64,000 nt of DNA from Actinomadura spongiicola. Lineage in GTDB: Bacteria > Actinomycetota > Actinomycetes > Streptosporangiales > Streptosporangiaceae. The stretch covers positions 62,001 to 126,000 of the forward strand of contig NZ_QVNQ01000005.1 of NCBI RefSeq assembly GCF_003432485.1, given 5' to 3'. Position numbers and translations under genes: made by a program. Below the pieces are notes generated by a model. That model was not told where the DNA came from. It did no database searches and saw only the letters and a list, made by a program, of their open reading frames with translations. This document shows, piece after piece, positions 33,163-42,441 of the stretch (position 1 is its first letter; each line of letters opens with the position of its first letter).

Positions 33163-34620
33163 ATGGCGTTGCTCGACCCCGGCGTGTGGACCGGCAAGGT
33201 CTTCGACGGCGGCTGGGCCGCCGCCGCCGGCGGCGTCTACGACGTCACCGAGCCCGCGACCGGCGCGACGCTCGGCGCCCTCGGCCGCGCCGACGCCGCC
33301 GACGTGGAGCACGCCGCCGAGACCGCGGCGTCCGCGCAACGGGACTGGGCCGCCCGCTCCTACGAGGAACGCGCGTCCGTGCTCCGCCGCGCCGGGCGGC
33401 TGTTCGAGACCCACACCTCCGACATCCAGGACTGGATCGTCCGCGAGGCCGGGTCGATCCCGGCGAAGGGGGACGTGGAGGCGCACTTCGCCGCGAGCCT
33501 GTGCCACGAGGCGGCGGCCCTGGCCTCCCACCCCCAGGGCCTGGTCTTGCCGTCGACACAACCCCGGTGGAGCCTGGCGCGACGCCGCCCCGCCGGCGTC
33601 GTCGGCGTGATCTCCCCGTTCAACTTCCCGCTCATCCTGGCGATGCGGTCGGTGGCGCCCGCGCTCGCGCTCGGCAACGCGGTCCTGCTGAAACCCGACG
33701 CGCGCACCGCGGTGAGCGGCGGCGTGATCATCGCGCGGATCTTCCAGGAGGCCGGGCTGCCCGAGGGGCTGCTGCACCTGCTGCCCGGCGGCCGCGAGAC
33801 CGGGGAGGCGGTCGTGGCCGCGCCCGAGGTGCGGGTGGTGTCGTTCACCGGCTCCACCACCACCGGACGCGCCATCGGCGAGAGCTGTGGCCGGCTCCTC
33901 AAACGCGCGCACCTGGAACTCGGCGGCAACAACGCCCTGATCGTCCTGCCCGGCGCGGACGTCACCGACGCGGTGTCGGCCGGAGCCTGGGGCTCCTACC
34001 TGCACCAGGGGCAGATCTGCGTCACCGCCGGACGGCACCTGGTGCACCAGAGCCTGCACGAGGAGTACGTCGCCGCCCTCGCCGACAAGGCCGACAAACT
34101 CCCCGTCGGGAACCCCGCCACCTCCCCCGTCGCGCTCGGCCCGCTCATCGACCACACCCAGCTCGACCGCGTCCACGACCTGGTCCGCCGCACCGTCGCC
34201 GCCGGGGCCCGGCTCGCGGCCGGCGGCACCCACGAGGACCTGTTCTACCGCCCGACCGTCCTGGCCGAGGTCACCCCCGGCATGCCCGCCTACGCGCAGG
34301 AGGTGTTCGGGCCGGTCGCGCCGGTCGTGCCGTTCACCACGACCGAGGAGGCGATCGCGCTGGCCTCGGCCAGCGAGTACGGCCTGTCCCTCGGCATCCT
34401 CGGCGACGTCGGGCAGGCGATGCGGATCGCCGACGCGGTCCCGACCGGCATGGTCCACATCAACGACCAGACCGTCAGCGACGAACCCATCGTCCCGTTC
34501 GGCGGCGTCGCCGCGTCCGGGAACGGAGCCCGGTTCGGCGGCGCCGACGCCAACATCGAGGCGTTCACCGAGACCCAGTGGGTCACGGTCCGCGACAAGA
34601 TCCCCACCTACCCGTTCTGA
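33163..34620 (+). CDS. Aldehyde dehydrogenase (benzaldehyde dehydrogenase-like)
   Basis: 485 residues, full length for the NAD(P)-dependent ALDH superfamily. GVVGVISPFNFPLILAMRS (cofactor channel), FTGSTTTGRAIGE (Rossmann Gly motif), catalytic Glu in HLELGGNNALIVL and catalytic Cys in HQGQICVTAGRHLV; EVFGPVAPV near the end. The LELGGNN and GQIC forms resemble XylC/VdH-type enzymes for aromatic aldehydes. ATG at 33163 has GAGGAGG upstream. Single gene; an IclR-like palindrome precedes it. Confidence 0.92.
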   Translation: MALLDPGVWTGKVFDGGWAAAAGGVYDVTEPATGATLGALGRADAADVEHAAETAASAQRDWAARSYEERASVLRRAGRLFETHTSDIQDWIVREAGSIPAKGDVEAHFAASLCHEAAALASHPQGLVLPSTQPRWSLARRRPAGVVGVISPFNFPLILAMRSVAPALALGNAVLLKPDARTAVSGGVIIARIFQEAGLPEGLLHLLPGGRETGEAVVAAPEVRVVSFTGSTTTGRAIGESCGRLLKRAHLELGGNNALIVLPGADVTDAVSAGAWGSYLHQGQICVTAGRHLVHQSLHEEYVAALADKADKLPVGNPATSPVALGPLIDHTQLDRVHDLVRRTVAAGARLAAGGTHEDLFYRPTVLAEVTPGMPAYAQEVFGPVAPVVPFTTTEEAIALASASEYGLSLGILGDVGQAMRIADAVPTGMVHINDQTVSDEPIVPFGGVAASGNGARFGGADANIEAFTETQWVTVRDKIPTYPF

Positions 34621-34726
34621 CCCCACCTTCCCGCCGCGTCCTTCCGCCCGCGCCGAGGTCGCTGGGGGATGTGCGCGTGACCTGGACGCAGACCGGCCGC
34701 AGCCGCCGCGACCGGGCGCCGCGTAA

Positions 34727-34770
34727 CTGGTCACGCGCCGGGACGCGGCGTGACGAGCGGCGTGACGAGC
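34727..34770. repeat. 44-bp near-copy of an ABC permease gene junction
   Basis: Starts CTGGTCACGCGCCGGGACGC. Matches 55289-55332 at 40 of 44 bases. In the other copy this DNA is the end of one permease gene and the start of the next. Here it lies in a 256-bp gap with no open frame; the codon just before it is a stop. Confidence 0.7.
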
Positions 34771-34876
34771 GAGCGGGCCGCGGGCCGGCTCGCCGATGGC
34801 TCGCTGCGCGAGGCAACGCCGAGATCCACCTCGAAGGCCCCGGACCCGGACACGCGTTGTCCTGACCCGGCACGTT

Positions 34877-35764
34877 TCACGGGGCGTGCCCGTGCAGGAC
34901 GCGTGCCACCGCGACCCACTGGTCGGGGTGAACGTGCGCGACGACCGCGCCGCGCGGCACCCCCGCCACGGCGAACGCCGCGTCCACCCTCGCCCGCGGA
35001 TACGCCCGCCGCAGCGACGCGTGCAGGGTGCCGCCCACACCGGTGAACCCCACCTCCACGCACCGGACGTAGGCGTCCATCGCCGTCGGCGGCAGCAGCG
35101 GCCGGTCCCGGCGGTCCAACCGCAGCACCGCCGAGTCCACCCGCGGGACCGGACGGAACCGGTCACGGGGCACGCGCATGCCCATCCGCCAGGAGAACAC
35201 CGGCCACGTCCGCACCGTCACCAGGCTCCACCGCCCATAGTCCCCGGCGCGTTTACGGGCGTACTCCACCTGCGTGACCAGCGTCGCCGACTCAAGACCG
35301 GGCGCGTCCAGCGCCCACGCCACGATCCGGGACGTGGCCGCGTACGGGATGTTGCCCGCCAGGTGAAACGGGCCGCGCGGGGGCCGGGCGCGCAGGAAGT
35401 CACCGGTCACGTACCGGACGTTCGGCAGGTCCCGGCACCGCTCGGCCAGCCGCCGCGCCAGGACCGGGTCGATCTCGTAGGCGATGACGCGCCCGGCCCG
35501 GGCCGCCAACGCGGCGGTGATCCGGCCGTCGCCGGCACCGGCCTCCACGACCAGGTCGCCCGGCCCGTCACCGACGGCGCGGGCGTAGCGGGCGATGACG
35601 GCGGGGTCGGCGAGGAAGTTCTGCGACAGCTCACGGCGCGCACGACCACGCGCGGTGCCGTTCCGGGCGCCGCGGGCCGCGCCCGGGGTGTTGGAAGTGC
35701 CCGAAGTGCTGGGCGTGGCGCGGGCACTGCGGGTGTTGCGGGTGTTGCGGGTGCGTGGGTTCAC
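34877..35764 (-). CDS. 23S rRNA (adenine-N6)-dimethyltransferase, Erm family
   Basis: 295 residues. SAM motif LVVEAGAGDGRITAAL, catalytic motif GNIPYAATSRIVAWAL, ARKRAGDYGRWSLVTV and RPVPRVDSAVLRL. The C-terminal GFTGVGGTLHASLRRAYP and VAHVHPDQWVAVARVL closely follow ErmE-type enzymes. The first ~45 residues (ELSQNFLADP begins the fold) are Arg/Thr/Ser-rich, encoded partly by short repeats. It would methylate A2058 and give macrolide-lincosamide-streptogramin B resistance. A 305-bp leader separates it from a small upstream ORF, so induction by attenuation is plausible. Confidence 0.93.
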   Translation of the reverse strand: MNPRTRNTRNTRSARATPSTSGTSNTPGAARGARNGTARGRARRELSQNFLADPAVIARYARAVGDGPGDLVVEAGAGDGRITAALAARAGRVIAYEIDPVLARRLAERCRDLPNVRYVTGDFLRARPPRGPFHLAGNIPYAATSRIVAWALDAPGLESATLVTQVEYARKRAGDYGRWSLVTVRTWPVFSWRMGMRVPRDRFRPVPRVDSAVLRLDRRDRPLLPPTAMDAYVRCVEVGFTGVGGTLHASLRRAYPRARVDAAFAVAGVPRGAVVAHVHPDQWVAVARVLHGHAP

Positions 35765-36069
35765 GGTGGGTGTCCTCGGATTCCGGCCGTGGACGGCCGG
35801 GCGGGACGGGCCTCACCCGAGGCTCACCGGACAGGCGCGCGGCGTGACCCGGGACCGGGCGGCCCGTCCGAAACGGTCGGGGGACGCTCGGAAGCCCTGG
35901 ACACACCGCGAGTGAAACCGACACCCACGCGGGACACACCGCACGGGGAAGCACCCTGAAACGGGCCACGCCGCGACGCGGCGGCGTCGCCCACGGGCAC
36001 GACACGCGTGCCCGTCGACATCGGCGGACGGCCACGACGACCGTGCACCGCCGGAAAGGGTCAGAAGAG
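35765..36069 (-). promoter_or_regulatory. Leader region between the erm upstream ORF and erm
   Basis: 305 bp with no supported protein gene on either strand. It separates the small upstream ORF from the erm start. Its length and position fit a transcribed leader able to form alternative structures; I could not fold it here. Confidence 0.4.
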
Positions 36070-36180
36070 TCAGGCGCCGAGGCGCACCGGGCGGTCCAGG
36101 ACGGGACGACCCTCACGCAGCCGTACGTACGCGGCCACGAAGACGGTCACCCGGACCGCGCTCTTGGTAAAAGCTGACAT
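36070..36180 (-). CDS. Candidate Erm leader peptide (36 residues)
   Basis: Reads MSAFTKSAVRVTVFVAAYVR, then LREGRPVLDRPVRLGA and TGA. The ATG stands 7 bp after a TACCCT -10, so translation would be leaderless. It contains Arg-Leu-Arg (YVRLREG), the +X+ pattern at which macrolide-bound ribosomes stall in the ErmD leader and other peptides. It could couple macrolide sensing to erm expression. Evidence is sequence only. Confidence 0.5.
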   Translation of the reverse strand: MSAFTKSAVRVTVFVAAYVRLREGRPVLDRPVRLGA

Positions 36181-36187
36181 GACCGAC

Positions 36188-36226
36188 AGGGTAGACGACC
36201 CGCACCGCCGCCCCCACCGGATTTTT
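36188..36226 (-). promoter_or_regulatory. Probable promoter of the erm leader transcript
   Basis: Minus-strand -10 TACCCT (36188-36193). An A-rich hexamer AAAAAT lies at 36221-36226, just upstream of a poor -35 region. AT-tract plus -35 arrangements like this mark WhiB7/WblC-dependent antibiotic-stress promoters; the match here is approximate. Confidence 0.45.
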
Positions 36227-36332
36227 CGTAGTTAAAGCCCGCCCGACTCCCCGTTTAACCCTCTTGACGTGGGCAATCACAAAACCACAACCCCCGGTGA
36301 CCGGAACCCGCCGAGGTCAAGGAGGACCCGTC

Positions 36333-36722
36333 GTGTACCGAACACACGAGATGCGGAAAATCCGGACCGAACAGTCCGGGCGCGAGGAATGGGCCTGTCC
36401 CACCTGCGGCCGACGGATACTCCTGCGCTGGCCTCCGCACTACGAGAAACAGGTCATGGAAACCGGCGACGAACGGGCCTGCCACGTCGGCCGCGCCGCC
36501 GACGACCCGGCCACCGTCCCCCCGGTGACGACCGGGCAACGGCAGGAGACCGGTCGACGGCAGTGGCGCGACGCGCGCCGCTGGCTCCGCGAGACCGGCG
36601 TCTACGACATGCCCGCCCCGCCGCACGGTCCCGCGGCGGCGGCGTCACCGGCCCCGGCGTCGGCCCCAACGTCGACGCCGCCGCCCGCACGGACCCACCT
36701 CGGCCCCACGAAGCCCCTCTGA
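36333..36722 (+). CDS. Small zinc-ribbon-like hypothetical protein
   Basis: 129 residues. After VYRTHEMRKIRTEQSGREEW comes ACPTCGRRILLRWPPHYEK and, 30 residues on, ERACHVG; two Cys of the first pair plus Cys/His of the second could bind zinc. The C-terminal third is Ala/Pro/Ser-rich. GTG at 36333 has AAGGAGG 7 bp upstream. Function unknown. Confidence 0.8.
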   Translation: MYRTHEMRKIRTEQSGREEWACPTCGRRILLRWPPHYEKQVMETGDERACHVGRAADDPATVPPVTTGQRQETGRRQWRDARRWLRETGVYDMPAPPHGPAAAASPAPASAPTSTPPPARTHLGPTKPL

Positions 36723-36821
36723 CAGAACCCCTCCGGCAGAACCCCTCTGGTAACCCTCTGACGGGCGACCGCGCGGCACGTGCCCCCCGGGCCCGGGCAC
36801 CGGCGGACGTCCCGGCCTCTG

Positions 36822-38465
36822 TCAGGAATGAGCCAGTTCGGCGCGCAGCGCGTCCAAACCCATCGGACCCAGATCCAGGGCCCGACGATGGAACCCCTTC
36901 AGATCGAACGCCGCCCCGTCCCGCCGCCGCGCCGCCTCCCGCGCCTCCAACCAGACCTTCTCCCCCAGCTTGTACGCGATCGCCTGCGCCGGACGCCCCA
37001 GATACCGGTCGATCTCGAACGCCGCCTCCGCGTCCGTCCCCGGCCGATGCGCCCGCAGGAACTCCAGCCCCAACTCCGGCGTCCACCGCTCCCCCTCATG
37101 GAAACCGGTCCCCGCCGGGATCTCCAACTCCAGATGCATCCCGATGTCCAGGATCACCCGGGCGGCGCGGAACTGCTGACCACCCGCCAACATCCCCAGC
37201 CGATGCGCCGGATCCCTGTACAGCCCCAACTCGTCCATCAACCGCTCCGCGTACAGGCCCCACCCCTCGCAATGTCCCGGATGCAGCTCACTCGCCACCC
37301 GCTGGTACCGGTTCAACCCCGGGTTCAACGCCGTCACACCCAACTGCAGATGATGACCCGGCGCCCCCTCGTGGAACATCGTCGACGGCACACTCCACGT
37401 CACGATCTCCCCGAACGGGTCGTCCACCGTCCACCACACCGTCCCCGGACGCGACAGGTCCTCCGCCGGCGCCAGATAGTAGATCCCCGACTCCACCGGC
37501 GGGATCCGGCAGTCGATCCGCCGCAACGGCTCCGGAATGTCGAAATGCACCCCGTCCAGGTCCGCGATCGCCCGGTCCGCCAACTCCTGGATCCACCCAC
37601 GGAACGCGTCCGCGCCCTTGAGCCGATGCGCCGGGTCGGCGTCCAACGCCGCCACCACCGCCGGCAGCGGCTCACCCGGCATCACCCGCCCGGCCGCCTC
37701 CGCCATCTCCGCCTTGACCCGCGCCAGCTCCTCCCACCCCCACACGTACGTCTCCCGCAGATCAAGCTCCATGCCCAGAAAATCCCGCACCCCCAGCGTG
37801 TACCGGTCCTCGCCCAGCGCGTCCCGCTCCGGCGCCCGCCACGCCAGCTCACCGGTCAGGAACGCCGCGAACTCCCCCAACGCCGCCGACGCCGACCGCA
37901 CCGCCGCGTCCAAACCGTCCCGCAACGGCCCGTCCCCATACCGGCCCGCCAACTCCACCAGATACGCCGGAGTGTCCAAGCATTCACGAGCGTTCCGCAC
38001 CACCTGCCGCCGCCCCGCCACCCGCCCCCGCTCACACGCCCGCCGCAACGACACCCGCAACCCGCCCAACGCCCCCGGCAACGCCGCCACCCGCGCCCGA
38101 ACCGACTCCCAGTCCGTCGCCGGCCCCTGATCCAACAACTCCACCGCCGTACGAAGCCGCTGAACCGGACCGTCGGTGGTGTCCAGAAAACCCTCCGACA
38201 CCCCCGACTCCGCCACCTCCACCTCGACCTCAAGACGCTCCCGCAACACCGCGGCCGCGACCCGCCCCGCGTCACCCTCCACCGGCGTCCGCGCCAACTC
38301 CCCCAACGTCCGCCGCGCCAGCTCCACCCGCGCCGCCGACCCCTCCGGCCCGTAATCGGTCAACCGCCCGTCCTGACCGGCGATCCCCATGATCGCCGCC
38401 AGGCACGGGTCCACCGCGGCGAACTCGTCCACATACCGGTCTGCGAGGTCATCCAGTGCGTTCAC
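36822..38465 (-). CDS. DUF885 family (putative zinc metallopeptidase)
   Basis: 547 residues. The family signature is present: FHEGAPGHHLQ (HExxxGHH-type metal site), RVASELHPGHCEGWGLYAE and QAIAYKLGEKVWLEARE. The N-terminal half is helical (RYVDEFAAVDPCLAAIMG). No signal peptide, so cytoplasmic. Members are thought to be M32-like carboxypeptidases, but substrates are not known. ATG start; single gene. Confidence 0.9.
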   Translation of the reverse strand: MNALDDLADRYVDEFAAVDPCLAAIMGIAGQDGRLTDYGPEGSAARVELARRTLGELARTPVEGDAGRVAAAVLRERLEVEVEVAESGVSEGFLDTTDGPVQRLRTAVELLDQGPATDWESVRARVAALPGALGGLRVSLRRACERGRVAGRRQVVRNARECLDTPAYLVELAGRYGDGPLRDGLDAAVRSASAALGEFAAFLTGELAWRAPERDALGEDRYTLGVRDFLGMELDLRETYVWGWEELARVKAEMAEAAGRVMPGEPLPAVVAALDADPAHRLKGADAFRGWIQELADRAIADLDGVHFDIPEPLRRIDCRIPPVESGIYYLAPAEDLSRPGTVWWTVDDPFGEIVTWSVPSTMFHEGAPGHHLQLGVTALNPGLNRYQRVASELHPGHCEGWGLYAERLMDELGLYRDPAHRLGMLAGGQQFRAARVILDIGMHLELEIPAGTGFHEGERWTPELGLEFLRAHRPGTDAEAAFEIDRYLGRPAQAIAYKLGEKVWLEAREAARRRDGAAFDLKGFHRRALDLGPMGLDALRAELAHS

Positions 38466-38620
38466 CGCCCCAGGCTAAGGCTCACCCACCCAAAGATCGA
38501 TCATGAAAATGTGCCAAAGCGGCGGACCCCACGACGTGCCTTTCCACGTGCCCTTTCCCGTCCCCGCACACGCCGCCCGCGCACGTGTCCGCGCACATGT
38601 CCTCCGGCAGCGGCGGCTCC

Positions 38621-39280
38621 CTACCGTGTCTCGGCCGCCAACCGCACACCCAGAGCCACCAGGACCACCCCCGACAACTGATCCAACCGCCGCCGCACCC
38701 CCGGACGGCCCAGCACCCGCCGAGCCGCACCCACCACCCACACCACCACCGCGTACCAGACCAGATCGATCAACGCCCACAGCACCGACAACCCCACCAG
38801 CGCCACCGGAACCGACCACCCCTCCGGCACGAACTGCGGAAGGAACGACACCGCGAACACCCCCGCCTTCGGATTGGCGAAATTCGTCACCAGCCCCAAC
38901 CGGTAAGACCCCCACCACGACCGTCCACCACCCCGCCGCCCAGCATCCGACGGGACACCGCTCCCGTCCCCGATGTCCGCCGAAGCAGCGCCGCCGCGGC
39001 GCGCATGCCACAACGCCCGCACCCCGAACCACACCAGCACAACCGCACCCACCACCCGCAACCCGTCATACGCCACCCGCGACGCCGCCAGCAACGCCGA
39101 CAACCCCACCGCCGCCGCCACACCCCACGCCAGAACCCCGGTCTCGTTCCCCAGCACCGCCGCCACACCCCCGCGCCGCCCCGACCGCATCGACTCCCGC
39201 ATGATCACGACCGTGCTCGGCCCCGGCGCCATCGCGATCAACACCGCCGCACCCACAAAAGCGACCAAAGTCTCCAGCAT
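38621..39280 (-). CDS. LysE/RhtB family amino-acid exporter
   Basis: 219 residues with about six helices and the family start LETLVAFVGAAVLIAMAPGPSTVVIMRES; GNETGVLAWGVAAA and LVTNFANPKAGVFAVSFLPQF are diagnostic. A Gly/Ser/Arg-rich loop lies mid-protein. ATG at 39280 is used; a GTG directly before it is also possible. Substrate not predictable. Confidence 0.92.
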   Translation of the reverse strand: MLETLVAFVGAAVLIAMAPGPSTVVIMRESMRSGRRGGVAAVLGNETGVLAWGVAAAVGLSALLAASRVAYDGLRVVGAVVLVWFGVRALWHARRGGAASADIGDGSGVPSDAGRRGGGRSWWGSYRLGLVTNFANPKAGVFAVSFLPQFVPEGWSVPVALVGLSVLWALIDLVWYAVVVWVVGAARRVLGRPGVRRRLDQLSGVVLVALGVRLAAETR

Positions 39281-39353
39281 CACCCCATGCTGGCCGCTTC
39301 ACCACCGCCCCGGCAAACCCCTTTCCCCCCGCACGAAACGTCTCAGACAACCG

Positions 39354-40133
39354 TCACAGCGGCCCGCCGTCACCCGGCGGGACACTCGGCGGCGTCGACG
39401 GCGGCCGCGACGGAGACGGGGACGGCAACGGACGCGGCGACCCCGGCGGCCGCGACGGAGACGGAAACGACGGCGTCGGCTCCGGCGGCGGAGGCGGCGG
39501 CGCCTTCACCTCAGGCTGACACGCGAACAACACCCCCATCAGCAACGCCACCACCACCAACAACGCCACCAACGTCAACACAACGCTCACCGCACTCCGC
39601 CGCGGCGCCACCTCCGACACCGGCCCCGCACCCACCGGAGGCCCCGGCCGCGGAACCGGACCCTCCAACGCCGGCTCCGCCGACCCCGACCAATACGGCT
39701 GGAACTGCGGCCCACGCCTCCGCCCCAACCACCGACCACCCCAACCCGAACCCCCCGGCCCCTGGAACTCCACCGGCTCCAAGAACCGCTCCGCCCCCAC
39801 CCGATCCGCCTCGTACGACGTCGCCACCCACGGCGCCGACCCCTCCGGCTGCGCCGCCACCACCGGCGCCACACCACCCGACCCCCCACCGGCCGAACCC
39901 CCCTCACCAGACCGCCCACCAGGACCCGGCACCGCCGCGTTGATCGCCGCACGAAAACGATCCCGCGCCGCCGCGTCCTCAGCCGCACCACGGTTCAACA
40001 CCGCCACACTCGCCCGACGCCCCTCGTCGTCCACCCCCAGGAACACGATCCCAGCCGCGGACTCCGACAAACGCGCCGACAAACGAAACGGCCCCAGCCG
40101 AACAGGATCACCCGGGGGCAACGGCCTCGACAT
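39354..40133 (-). CDS. Membrane protein with a protein-kinase N-lobe-like domain and Pro-rich outer tail
   Basis: 259 residues. The start (PLPPGDPVRLGPFRLSARLS, then ESAAGIVFLGVDDEGRRASVAVLN) follows the order of an actinobacterial Ser/Thr kinase N-lobe (glycine-loop and beta-3 strand), but the beta-3 lysine is missing and no C-lobe is present. A disordered Gly/Arg/Pro stretch follows, then one helix (AVSVVLTLVALLVVVALLMGV) and an outside tail of PPPPPPEPTP and SPSRPP repeats. Divergent from the MoxR operon across 218 bp. Not a functional kinase; an interaction domain is likely. Confidence 0.75.
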   Translation of the reverse strand: MSRPLPPGDPVRLGPFRLSARLSESAAGIVFLGVDDEGRRASVAVLNRGAAEDAAARDRFRAAINAAVPGPGGRSGEGGSAGGGSGGVAPVVAAQPEGSAPWVATSYEADRVGAERFLEPVEFQGPGGSGWGGRWLGRRRGPQFQPYWSGSAEPALEGPVPRPGPPVGAGPVSEVAPRRSAVSVVLTLVALLVVVALLMGVLFACQPEVKAPPPPPPEPTPSFPSPSRPPGSPRPLPSPSPSRPPSTPPSVPPGDGGPL

Positions 40134-40351
40134 GGCCGCAACCCTAACAACCCCCCACCCCCACCGACTCCCCCACCGGCGACCCCGCCGACCCCCACCC
40201 CCCACCCCCACCTGCACCGAACCGCACCAACCCCCACCTCCCCCAACCACCCCGAACCGATCACCACCACCACGCACGTATCCCCAGCGAACGGGTACAA
40301 GCGATCGCGTAGGGTCAAAAGGCGCCCGAGCCCGGCACCCAAGGGACGACA

Positions 40352-41383
40352 ATGATAGCACCCCATATGACCATCGCCGCCACCGACGTCGACGAAGCCG
40401 CGGCCCTCCTGCAAACCACCCTCGCCGAAGTCAAAAAAGTCATCGTCGGCCAGGACCACATGGTCGAACGCATGATCGTCGCACTTCTCGCCCGCGGACA
40501 CTGCCTCGTCGAAGGCGTCCCCGGCGTCGCCAAGACCCTCGCCGTCGACACCCTCGCCCACGTCGTCGGCGGCACCTTCGCCCGCCTCCAGTTCACCCCC
40601 GACCTCGTCCCCTCCGACATCGTCGGCACCCGCATCTACCACCCCTCCACCGAACAGTTCGACGTCGAACTCGGCCCCGTCTTCGTCAACTTCGTCCTCG
40701 CCGACGAAATCAACCGCGCCCCCGCCAAAGTCCAATCCGCACTACTGGAAGTCATGGCCGAACGCCAGGTCTCCCTCGGCGGCAACACCTACCCCCTCCC
40801 CACCCCCTTCATCGTCCTCGCCACCCAGAACCCCATCGAATCCGAAGGCGTCTACCCCCTCCCCGAAGCGCAACGCGACCGCTTCCTCATGAAAATCGAC
40901 GTCCACCACCCCGCCGCCCACGAAGAACTCCAAATCCTCCAACGCATGAGCGTCGACCCACCCGAAGCCACCCAGATCCTCGACACCCACCGCCTCGCCG
41001 GACTCCAACGCGCCGCCGAAGAAGTCGCCGTCCACGAACTCATCGCCGACTACATCGTCCGCCTCGTCATGGCCACCCGCGAACCCGACCAGTACCGCCT
41101 CCCCGACCTCCGCGGCGTCATCGAGATCGGCGCCAGCCCCCGCGCCACCCTCGGCCTCGCCGCCACCGCCCGCGCCCTCGCCCTCCTGTCCGGACGCGAC
41201 TACGTCCTCCCCGACGACGTCCGCGCCGTCGCCCGCGACGTCATCGCCCACCGCCTCGTCCTCACCTTCGACGCCCTCGCCGACGGCATCGACGCCACCG
41301 ACGTCACCAACCAGATCCTCGCCGCCGTCCCCCCACCCCGCGTCGTGTGGAACCACGGAGCGGCGGCGGTGACCACCGCATGA
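40352..41383 (+). CDS. MoxR-type AAA+ ATPase
   Basis: 343 residues. Walker A is the MoxR form EGVPGVAKTLAVDTLA, Walker B FVLADEINRAPAKVQSALLE, sensor 1 FIVLATQNPIESEGVYPLPEAQRDRFLMKI, and the C-terminal lid carries a GASPRATLGL motif. ATG at 40352 has AAGGGA upstream; a second ATG at 40367 is possible. Starts an operon with DUF58 and VWA genes through 4-bp overlaps. This trio is usual for MoxR chaperone systems that mature or remodel partner proteins at the membrane. Confidence 0.96.
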   Translation: MIAPHMTIAATDVDEAAALLQTTLAEVKKVIVGQDHMVERMIVALLARGHCLVEGVPGVAKTLAVDTLAHVVGGTFARLQFTPDLVPSDIVGTRIYHPSTEQFDVELGPVFVNFVLADEINRAPAKVQSALLEVMAERQVSLGGNTYPLPTPFIVLATQNPIESEGVYPLPEAQRDRFLMKIDVHHPAAHEELQILQRMSVDPPEATQILDTHRLAGLQRAAEEVAVHELIADYIVRLVMATREPDQYRLPDLRGVIEIGASPRATLGLAATARALALLSGRDYVLPDDVRAVARDVIAHRLVLTFDALADGIDATDVTNQILAAVPPPRVVWNHGAAAVTTA

Positions 41384-42441
41384 CCACCCGACGGCACGGC
41401 ACCGGACGGCACAGCACCGGACGGCACGGCGGCAAACTCGCCCACCTCGCCCCCGAACGCACCCTGCGCCGCCTCGAACTCCAGGTCACCCGCCGCCTCG
41501 ACGGCCTCCTCGGCGGCGAACACCTCGGCCTGCTCCCCGGCCCCGGCACCGAACTCGCCGAAGCCCGCCTCTACCAACCCGGCGAGGACGACGTCCGCCA
41601 CATGGACTGGGCCGTCACCGCCCGCACCACCACCCCCCACGTCCGCGACCTCATCGCCGACCACGAACTCGAAGCCTGGGCCCTCCTCGACCTCACCCCC
41701 AGCATGGACTTCGGCACCGCCACCATGACCAAACGCGACCTCGCCGTCGCCGCCCTCGCCGCCGTCGGATTCCTCACCGTCCGCCTCGGCGACCGCGCCG
41801 GCGCCTACCTCCTCCACACCGACGGCACGCGCCGCTGGCCCGCCCGCACCGGCAAAGCCGCCCTCTACGCCCTCCTCCACGCCGCCCTGGACTCCCAATC
41901 CGCCGACGACGGCACCCCCCGCACCCCCACCCGCCGCCCCGCACCGTCCCCCGACCTCGCCACCGCCATCAGCTCCCTCGACCGCGGCCAGACCCGACGC
42001 GGCCTCCGCGTCGTCATCTCCGACTTCCTCGCCCCCGACGGCACCGGCCCCATCCCCACCGGAACCCCCACCGGCCACGACCACCCCGCCCGACCCGACT
42101 GGGAACGCCCCCTCCGCCGCCTCACCGCCCGCCACCAGGTCCTCGCCATCGAGATCGTCGACCCCCGCGAACTCGACCTCCCCGACGTCGGACTCGTCGA
42201 GATGACCGACCCCGAAACCGGAACCGTCCACGAGATCGTCCTCAACCGCCGCGTCCGCGAACGGTACGCCGCCGCCGCCACCGCGCAACGCGACCACATC
42301 CGCGCCGCCCTACGCCGCGCCGGCACCCACCACCTCGTCCTGCGCACCGACCGCGACTGGATCGCCGACATCGCACGCTTCGCCCTCCGCCAACGCCGCG
42401 CCGCGGGCCGGCACGCCACCACCGCGGGAGCGCGCCCATGA
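41380..42441 (+). CDS. DUF58 domain protein
   Basis: 353 residues. YQPGEDDVRHMDWAVTARTTTPHVRDL is the DUF58 signature, followed by a VWA-like half (EAWALLDLTPSMDFGTATMTKRD with a DxTxSM MIDAS-type motif, later VVISDFLAPDGTG). The His/Arg-rich N-terminal 18 residues are encoded by a short repeat. No membrane helix. Translationally coupled to moxR (ATGA) and to the VWA gene. Confidence 0.92.
   Translation: MTTRRHGTGRHSTGRHGGKLAHLAPERTLRRLELQVTRRLDGLLGGEHLGLLPGPGTELAEARLYQPGEDDVRHMDWAVTARTTTPHVRDLIADHELEAWALLDLTPSMDFGTATMTKRDLAVAALAAVGFLTVRLGDRAGAYLLHTDGTRRWPARTGKAALYALLHAALDSQSADDGTPRTPTRRPAPSPDLATAISSLDRGQTRRGLRVVISDFLAPDGTGPIPTGTPTGHDHPARPDWERPLRRLTARHQVLAIEIVDPRELDLPDVGLVEMTDPETGTVHEIVLNRRVRERYAAAATAQRDHIRAALRRAGTHHLVLRTDRDWIADIARFALRQRRAAGRHATTAGARP

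Noticed and set aside
34877-36226. Erm as self-resistance gene of a macrolide cluster
   Set aside because: No polyketide synthase, glycosyl-tailoring or cytochrome P450 genes lie nearby in the window.
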